From positions 1-46,324 of the forward strand of contig JAQXYZ010000078.1 in assembly GCA_029226935.1 (NCBI GenBank): 46,324 nucleotides of DNA. The letters run 5' to 3'. Each line of letters begins with the position of its first letter. The stretch's first letter is position 1. The DNA is from Bacillota bacterium. Lineage in GTDB: Bacteria; Bacillota; Clostridia; Lachnospirales; Lachnospiraceae. This document shows positions 41,548 through 46,324 of this stretch, piece after piece. Under the pieces are notes generated by a model. It had not been told where the DNA came from and ran no database searches. It saw nothing but the letters and a program-made list of their open reading frames with translations. The position numbers were made by a program, and so were the translations under genes.

Positions 41548-42246
41548 TCAGAGCCTATTTCTAATCCAATGTCTAAAGAAGTCCAGTTCCGATTCCGTAT
41601 GAAACCAATGCTCTCCACCTTTTTGTTCTATCAATTCACATCCAAAACAGTCCGAAAAACGTTTCACATAAGAATACTCGGATAGGGTATCCATTTCACC
41701 ACGAAGTATATATGTCTCATGGGGCCAGTTTGTAATTGGATGTTTGCAGACATATTCATAATAGGGGAAATACAGAGTCTCTATGTCATTTTCTACTATA
41801 ACCTTTTTCTTAAACTGCTCCTCTGTGATATGACAATAATTCATCAGATTGTGAATAATACGTTCCATGTCTGTTACAGGCGAAAGAAACCATACACGGT
41901 CTATATCAATATCTGCAAAAGTAAGCAACTGAAAATACGCACCCATGCTACAGCCAAAGAGAGAAATCTTTTGTGTCTGTTCCTTTGCATAATCATACAT
42001 AACCATCAATTCTCGCACACATTCATCCGGCATAATAAGATCTGTTTCGTAAACTCTTTCTCCATGCTGCGGCAAATCAAAACTAAGAATTTGATATCCT
42101 TGTTTTATTGCTTCATCAGCAAGAATCCACATACAATCATCAATTTTTGAAGAATGACTGCCATGTGCTGCAATGATAGTTTTGTCGCTCCGTTCTCCCC
42201 ATATTATAACAGGGATACCCTCAATTTTTATTTTATTTAAATTCAT
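41548..42246 (-). CDS. Alpha/beta hydrolase
   Basis: 232 residues. AAHGSHSSK after the first strand is the oxyanion region, GCSMGA holds the nucleophilic serine (GxSxG), the acid is in RGEMDTLSE and the histidine in GGEHWFH. Small serine hydrolase or esterase of the DUF/BAAT-like kind, probably cytoplasmic as no signal peptide is seen. GAGGGA is 6 nt before the ATG. Substrate not predictable. Confidence 0.88.
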   Translation of the reverse strand: MNLNKIKIEGIPVIIWGERSDKTIIAAHGSHSSKIDDCMWILADEAIKQGYQILSFDLPQHGERVYETDLIMPDECVRELMVMYDYAKEQTQKISLFGCSMGAYFQLLTFADIDIDRVWFLSPVTDMERIIHNLMNYCHITEEQFKKKVIVENDIETLYFPYYEYVCKHPITNWPHETYILRGEMDTLSEYSYVKRFSDCFGCELIEQKGGEHWFHTESELDFFRHWIRNRL

Positions 42247-42363
42247 ATCATTTCCCTCGAATTCGGTAAATACAATTACACTATTTTTGACGTACTGATT
42301 TTAAGCTACCATACACATTATAACACTTTAATCCCAAAAGAGCACATGGTTCTCTTGGTATGC

Positions 42364-42462
42364 TTACTCACAACTAGGTCGAAGAGTTGCAAGTATGTAT
42401 CCCCAAATCGAAATTACCATTTCTTCCGCAGTTACCAATCTTAATTCAATAACATCACTCAT
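42364..42462 (-). pseudogene. 32-codon ORF resembling a GNAT N-terminus, probably a remnant
   Basis: AGAGG lies 8 nt before the ATG; the peptide begins MSDVIELRLVTAEEM, like the first strand of a GNAT enzyme, and stops soon after (LATLRPSCE). Upstream is a terminator, downstream the hydrolase gene. It may be the broken front of an acetyltransferase. Confidence 0.4.
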
Positions 42463-42531
42463 TCCATACACCTCTTCCGTACATAGGCAAGATACTCTTT
42501 GCTATCTTGCTCTGATTAGTGGTCGCCATAA

Positions 42532-42567
42532 CAAAAAATCGCACCAAACGTTCATTGTCCAGTGCGA
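42532..42567 (-). terminator. Terminator upstream of the hydrolase gene
   Basis: Minus-strand TCGCACTGGAC, loop AATGAAC, GTTTGGTGCGA (three G-U pairs) then TTTTTTG. An 8-bp inverted repeat, GCAAGATA/TATCTTGC, lies next to it at 42487-42510. Confidence 0.75.
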
Positions 42568-42678
42568 TAATTCCAATTATAAGGTATATGAAATACATCA
42601 CTTACATTCTGGTTTTATGCACTAGACTAAAAGACCTACCGGCTATAAACTAATGCATCACCCCTGCAAAGCCTATAG

Positions 42679-42735
42679 CTAAGTACGTCTATAATACATG
42701 TACACATAATATCTTGAATGTAAATTCAGATTCAT
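42679..42735 (-). CDS. 18-codon possible leader peptide
   Basis: AAGGAG 9 nt before an ATG, then MNLNLHSRYYVYMYYRRT and a stop. It is rich in Tyr and Arg, preceded by a TTGACA promoter and followed about 110 nt later by a terminator, the layout of a ribosome-controlled attenuator such as those before antibiotic-response genes. No resistance gene follows, so this stays a guess. Together with the remnant above it accounts for most of the 550-bp gap 42247-42797. Confidence 0.35.
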   Translation of the reverse strand: MNLNLHSRYYVYMYYRRT

Positions 42736-42763
42736 TTGTATATTCTCCTTGGATTTTTTAATT

Positions 42764-42792
42764 AAACTAACACTATTTTCCTCTTGTGTCAA
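42764..42792 (-). promoter_or_regulatory. Promoter with consensus -35
   Basis: Minus-strand TTGACA, 17-bp spacer, TAGTTT, about 30 bp before the 18-codon ORF. Confidence 0.55.
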
Positions 42793-42797
42793 CATTT

Positions 42798-43283
42798 TTA
42801 TAAATTAGCATTTTTTCTTAACCAAAGTACTGACTTATTCAGTGCCTCAATAGCCGCACTTAATCTCCTCTTTAATAGCAAACATCCCAGCACAAACACC
42901 GCACCGCCCAACACAATAAATCCACCCCAAAGCAGATTCCAATAAGTTGCATTCACATCAAACATTGCCAGTAACAAATCATGCCAAAATTCTATCCCTG
43001 TTGCGATAGCAAACAGATCAAATAACACATATCCACCACCGCACAGATATATCCACCGCCACCAATAGTTTTGATGCAGATTTCTGAAGAATGTAATCAT
43101 TCCCAACACACAAAGCACCGCTAATATGCCCATTAGCACAAAGTAAAATATTCCTTTACTTTCCATTACACCAATCCAAAATGCAGCGTAAGACTCTCTA
43201 TCGACAAGTCCCCAGATTCTATGTAAATGAAATATTCCAAAAAATATAAAAAACCATGGTTCAAAACTATATATTTTTTTCAT
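42798..43283 (-). CDS. Small membrane protein of unknown function
   Basis: 161 residues, four hydrophobic segments near 10-26, 45-68, 77-97 and 116-140, and a basic C-terminal tail (LLLKRRLSAAIEALNKS). Aromatic-rich (FEPWFFIFFGIFHLHRIWG). I do not recognise a family. GAGGGAAAG precedes the ATG. Its start overlaps the end of a 25-codon ORF on the same strand, so translation may be coupled. No enzyme motif seen. Confidence 0.7.
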   Translation of the reverse strand: MKKIYSFEPWFFIFFGIFHLHRIWGLVDRESYAAFWIGVMESKGIFYFVLMGILAVLCVLGMITFFRNLHQNYWWRWIYLCGGGYVLFDLFAIATGIEFWHDLLLAMFDVNATYWNLLWGGFIVLGGAVFVLGCLLLKRRLSAAIEALNKSVLWLRKNANL

Positions 43284-43344
43284 CTTTCCCTCGTTTCGAA
43301 AACTCTACAATCATTTGCTTTTCTTGTTCCGTCAAACTACTCAT
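43267..43344 (-). CDS. 25-codon ORF overlapping the membrane protein start
   Basis: ATG with GAGG 4 nt upstream; peptide starts MSSLTEQEKQMIVEFSKRG and ends KNI, helical and charged. Its last 17 bases overlap the next gene in another frame. Possibly a coupling ORF or the stub of a regulator; evidence is thin. Confidence 0.35.
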   Translation of the reverse strand: MSSLTEQEKQMIVEFSKRGKDEKNI

Positions 43345-43398
43345 ATGACCTCATTCTCTAATCTGTGTAATCTGCTTGAGCGTAGCTGCAAAGTCAAA

Positions 43399-46044
43399 TT
43401 ATACGTCCGTCCCATCTTCCAGTATTTCTTTCATCCTGCTTGTCAGCTCTATATATTCTTCCAGTACATCATTATGGTGTGACCGGATATAATCCGTATC
43501 TCCTTCTTTTGCTGCCATTTCCAATGCTTTTGCCTCCCCAGACAAATGAACAGCACCTATTGTAAGTGAGGTACTCTTTAGTGCATGCACAATGGTTCTA
43601 TAATTATTCCAATCCTCATCAGCAAAAGATTTTTCTATCTTTGATGCCTTATCATCTGATTTCATATATTCTTTCAGCATTTCTACATAAAATCCTTCTT
43701 CATTCATGCAGTATACAAGTCCAGTCTGCACATCTAACCCTTCCAATTTTTCCAGCTGTTGCATTTGCTCCGTTTCTGACTCATCTATATGTTCTGACTG
43801 CGCCATATCTTTAGAATCCTTTATTTCTTCGTTTTCACAAACAAGCTCTTTGGGCAGATATTTTAGGAGCATCTCCAGAATTTGTGTTTCCTGAATCGGC
43901 TTTGTTAAATAGTCGGTGAATCCCACTGCCATGTATTCTTCTTTTGCTCCTACGATAGCATTTGCTGTCAGCATAATAACCGGTATTTCCCTGTTAGGGT
44001 TGTTCTGAAGCATCTTCATATTTTGCAATGTTTCAATGCCATCCATTTCCGGCATCATATGATCCAGAAAAACAATATTATACTGCTTACTTTGTACACA
44101 TTCCAGACATTCCCTGCCACTGACTGCTGTATCAATCTGTATTTTTGTTTCTTTCAGAAGACCTTCTACTACCTTTAAATTCATCTCCACATCATCCACA
44201 ACAAGAATCTTTGCTTCCGGTGCCACGAAAGACAGTGTATTGCTATCTGAAGTATTCAGGTACTGCTGATAACGTTTGCCAAAATCCCCCATAGGTTTGG
44301 CATCTACTATTTTCTGCGGTATTTTAGCAATAAAACAGGAGCCTTTTCCATAAGTACTATCCACGAAAACCTCCCCACCCATCAAATCTATCAGATTTTT
44401 TGTAAGGTTCAGCCCCAGCCCCGTTCCTTCGATATTACGATTGCGTTTTTCTTCTATCCGGGTAAATGCCTCAAACAGCTTTCCTAAATCTTCTTCCTTG
44501 ATTCCGATTCCTGTATCGGTAATGGATATGACAAGCTGTATCCAGTCATCCGATTTTTCTTCGTAATCCAGGCAGAATGTAATTTTTCCCTCTTTTGTAT
44601 ATTTCACAGCGTTGGACAGAAAATTGTTGATAATCTGTCTAATCCGAACTTCGTCCCCATATAACCAGGTTGGCAGATTTTCATTGACCTGCATTACAAA
44701 TTCAACCGGCTTATTTTCCATTTTTACTTTTGTTAAGTTATAACAGTCATTTAAGATTGAAAACAATTGATACTTTATCGGCAGAATTTCCAGTTTGCCG
44801 GACTCAATTTTGGATATATCCAGAATATCATTGATAATCGAAAGCAGTGATTGCCCTGCACTCTGGATATTTTTGGCATATTCCCTTAAGTTCTCATCCT
44901 TACATTCTTTTAAAAGCATGCTATTCATACCCAGGATGCCATTGATTGGAGTGCGGATTTCATGAGACATATTGGCAAGGAACTGGCTCTTTGCTTCATT
45001 TGCCTGAACAAGCTCCTGCAACATATTTTTTTCCTTTGTAAGGTCATACACAAAACAGACAATGCAGTATGGATCTTCATGAAAATCTCTTGCAACAGAA
45101 AAATTAAGCGAACAGCTGATATCTCCATGTGTGGATACCAACTCCGCTACTCCTTTGTTATCCTGTAAAATTGTACAAAGCAGTCTCTCGACTTCCTCTT
45201 CTGTACTCTGAAACAGTTCAGAAAGCTTCTGATTTTCAATCTTTTCGATTTTCAAAAGTTCCTGCCCATAATTATTTGCCAAAAAAAGCCGGAAGTGCTC
45301 ATCAAAAATCAATATAGCGGTGTTTGCAGACTCGTAAATATATTGGCTCAGATTTCCTACCGTGATACTGAACGCATTAAACTTGGTGGCCCAAAACCAC
45401 GTAATCATATAGGTCAGAAACATCCCATAAGCAGAGCTTGGGAAAGAAGGCTTTCCTAGCATCGGCAGAATCGTATCCGGAATAATGGAAAACAGGATGG
45501 CCAGATTAGAGAGAATAGCAGCCCTGACATAATAAACCTGACGTGTCCGTTTTTCCTTATGCACCCAAATAATGGCAATGCCGACCATCGTTACCGCGAC
45601 AAATACCAAAAATAAATTATGTATCATTCTTGCAAAGCTATTTGTTGAATAATAGCACATTCTCCCATCCATCCGCACAAAGGTATGATGATCGGGTATG
45701 AAAAAATACAAATCTATAGCAACAAAAATTCCAAATACAACTGCATAAGTACGAAACAGCCACTTAGAAAGCTCAACCATATAAGCAATCATCAGCGCTT
45801 CTGCCATCATAAAACACGAAACGCCTACCAACCCAATTGCCCGAAATACAGCTGCCTGTTCTGCAGTTTCCGTAAATCCCATAATACCATAGCCACCACT
45901 CCATAAAGCCCCAAAAAAGCCCATTGCAAGCATGTAATACCGCAAATTTCCAGCATTCTTTTCCCTCAAAAAATAACTAATTCCACAAATTGCAATAATT
46001 GTACTGAATACCACAGCAAGGCAGTTAACAAATAGTCCCACCAT
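43399..46044 (-). CDS. Hybrid sensor histidine kinase with 7TM input, PAS, receiver and HPt domains
   Basis: 881 residues. Seven membrane segments in 1-225, a PAS-like domain about 235-345, HisKA with H361 in NMSHEIRTPING, HATPase with FLSNAVKYTKEG (N-box), DTGIGI and EGTGLGL, a receiver at 611-730 with D661 in FLDHMMPEMDG, and a C-terminal HPt with H820 in IVHALKSTSL. It is a complete phosphorelay up to the HPt; the final response regulator is not in the window. The signal is probably sensed by the membrane part. GGAGG lies a few bases before the ATG. Confidence 0.92.
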   Translation of the reverse strand: MVGLFVNCLAVVFSTIIAICGISYFLREKNAGNLRYYMLAMGFFGALWSGGYGIMGFTETAEQAAVFRAIGLVGVSCFMMAEALMIAYMVELSKWLFRTYAVVFGIFVAIDLYFFIPDHHTFVRMDGRMCYYSTNSFARMIHNLFLVFVAVTMVGIAIIWVHKEKRTRQVYYVRAAILSNLAILFSIIPDTILPMLGKPSFPSSAYGMFLTYMITWFWATKFNAFSITVGNLSQYIYESANTAILIFDEHFRLFLANNYGQELLKIEKIENQKLSELFQSTEEEVERLLCTILQDNKGVAELVSTHGDISCSLNFSVARDFHEDPYCIVCFVYDLTKEKNMLQELVQANEAKSQFLANMSHEIRTPINGILGMNSMLLKECKDENLREYAKNIQSAGQSLLSIINDILDISKIESGKLEILPIKYQLFSILNDCYNLTKVKMENKPVEFVMQVNENLPTWLYGDEVRIRQIINNFLSNAVKYTKEGKITFCLDYEEKSDDWIQLVISITDTGIGIKEEDLGKLFEAFTRIEEKRNRNIEGTGLGLNLTKNLIDLMGGEVFVDSTYGKGSCFIAKIPQKIVDAKPMGDFGKRYQQYLNTSDSNTLSFVAPEAKILVVDDVEMNLKVVEGLLKETKIQIDTAVSGRECLECVQSKQYNIVFLDHMMPEMDGIETLQNMKMLQNNPNREIPVIMLTANAIVGAKEEYMAVGFTDYLTKPIQETQILEMLLKYLPKELVCENEEIKDSKDMAQSEHIDESETEQMQQLEKLEGLDVQTGLVYCMNEEGFYVEMLKEYMKSDDKASKIEKSFADEDWNNYRTIVHALKSTSLTIGAVHLSGEAKALEMAAKEGDTDYIRSHHNDVLEEYIELTSRMKEILEDGTDV

Positions 46045-46324
46045 ATTTCCTCCACAGATTAAAGTTTCTATTTTCTTTTCTCACTATAAATTCTTTTATC
46101 TGAATTTATTAAAAATATTTATCAGAAAACTATATATATGGTTATTTTGTCACATTTTAGTAAAAGAAGCAATAGTATTCAGCCTTGAGTTTCCGCAGTT
46201 TTATCCACAGAACCCCGTTTCCATAGGTATCACCATAAACAACTTTCAAAAAATGCCCAAAATATAAGGAATCTCATTCCTTTTTGATGTAAAATAAAGT
46301 CACCACAACAATAATCCACTAAAC
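46045..46324. other. AT-rich intergenic region upstream of the hybrid kinase
   Basis: No coding frame. It holds a single consensus DnaA box (TTATCCACA, 46201-46209) and a plus-strand hairpin AAGGAAT-CTC-ATTCCTT with TTTTT at 46266-46285 that could end a gene beyond the window edge or begin its leader. A clear promoter for the kinase was not identified. Confidence 0.4.

Noticed and set aside
46201-46209. Replication origin
   Set aside because: Only one consensus DnaA box is present, without a cluster, AT-rich unwinding element or dnaA/dnaN genes.
1-46324. CRISPR arrays, tRNA or rRNA genes, insertion sequences, prophage
   Set aside because: No regularly spaced repeats, cloverleaf-like segments, transposase motifs or phage structural genes were seen on either strand.

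Overview
The window looks like chromosome of a Gram-positive, spore-forming gut-type Clostridia, most likely Lachnospiraceae. This is inferred from low-to-middle GC, strong GGAGG ribosome sites with frequent GTG/TTG starts, a YaaH/SleL-type GH18 spore enzyme, LytTR regulators, a complete HPr/EI/EIIA/EIICB PTS operon, a flavin reductase-rubredoxin protein and an L-lactate dehydrogenase. Almost every gene is on the minus strand. I saw no tRNA, rRNA, CRISPR array, insertion sequence or prophage.

Layout. 1-4.1 kb: end of a GH18 enzyme, an M19 dipeptidase, a PseB-like nucleotide-sugar dehydratase and an XRE regulator with six membrane segments. 4.3-16.6 kb: an eleven-gene surface-polysaccharide operon read from a promoter at about 16.63 kb. 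It has a GtrB-like transferase, GT2 and GT4 enzymes, the initiating sugar-1-phosphate transferase, a Wzz-type chain-length protein with a degenerate kinase-like tail, an EpsG-type polymerase and a PMT/ArnT-like GT-C enzyme; no flippase, BY-kinase or phosphatase is present. 16.7-22.5 kb: LytTR regulation and export, with a short GHKL kinase, two LytTR response regulators, an XRE regulator, an ABC-2 exporter, and a DUF3021/LytTR pair. 22.6-28.3 kb: one plus-strand hypothetical gene, then a GlcNAc/glucose PTS operon (antiterminator, HPr, EI, EIIA, EIICB) whose leader carries a promoter, a RAT antiterminator and an overlapping terminator. 28.4-34.2 kb: housekeeping and small enzymes (CutC, a TIM-barrel protein, LDH, MazG, flavin reductase-rubredoxin, PAT-type acetyltransferase, SnoaL-like), with an unlisted 25-codon plus-strand gene at 32.2 kb. 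34.4-39.5 kb: a compact operon of unknown purpose (tocopherol-cyclase-like protein, hidden small ORF, methyltransferase, SDR, 24-residue membrane peptide, aromatic amino-acid permease, metallophosphoesterase). 39.6-41.0 kb: the most striking locus, see below. 41.0-46.3 kb: GNAT, alpha/beta hydrolase, a possible leader-peptide attenuator, membrane protein and a large hybrid sensor kinase.

Best candidate for an undescribed system: at 39637-40959 a promoter drives a short RNA containing two 33-nt tandem repeats, each able to fold into an H-type pseudoknot. Four base pairs covary between the repeats. A strong terminator follows, and then a gene for a PBECR4-like nuclease domain fused to an HD phosphohydrolase. 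Promoter, pseudoknot repeats, leaky terminator and nuclease is the architecture of type III (ToxIN-like) toxin-antitoxin systems, but the protein does not look like ToxN, CptN or TenpN. It may be a new type III-like family or a toxin with a built-in second enzyme.
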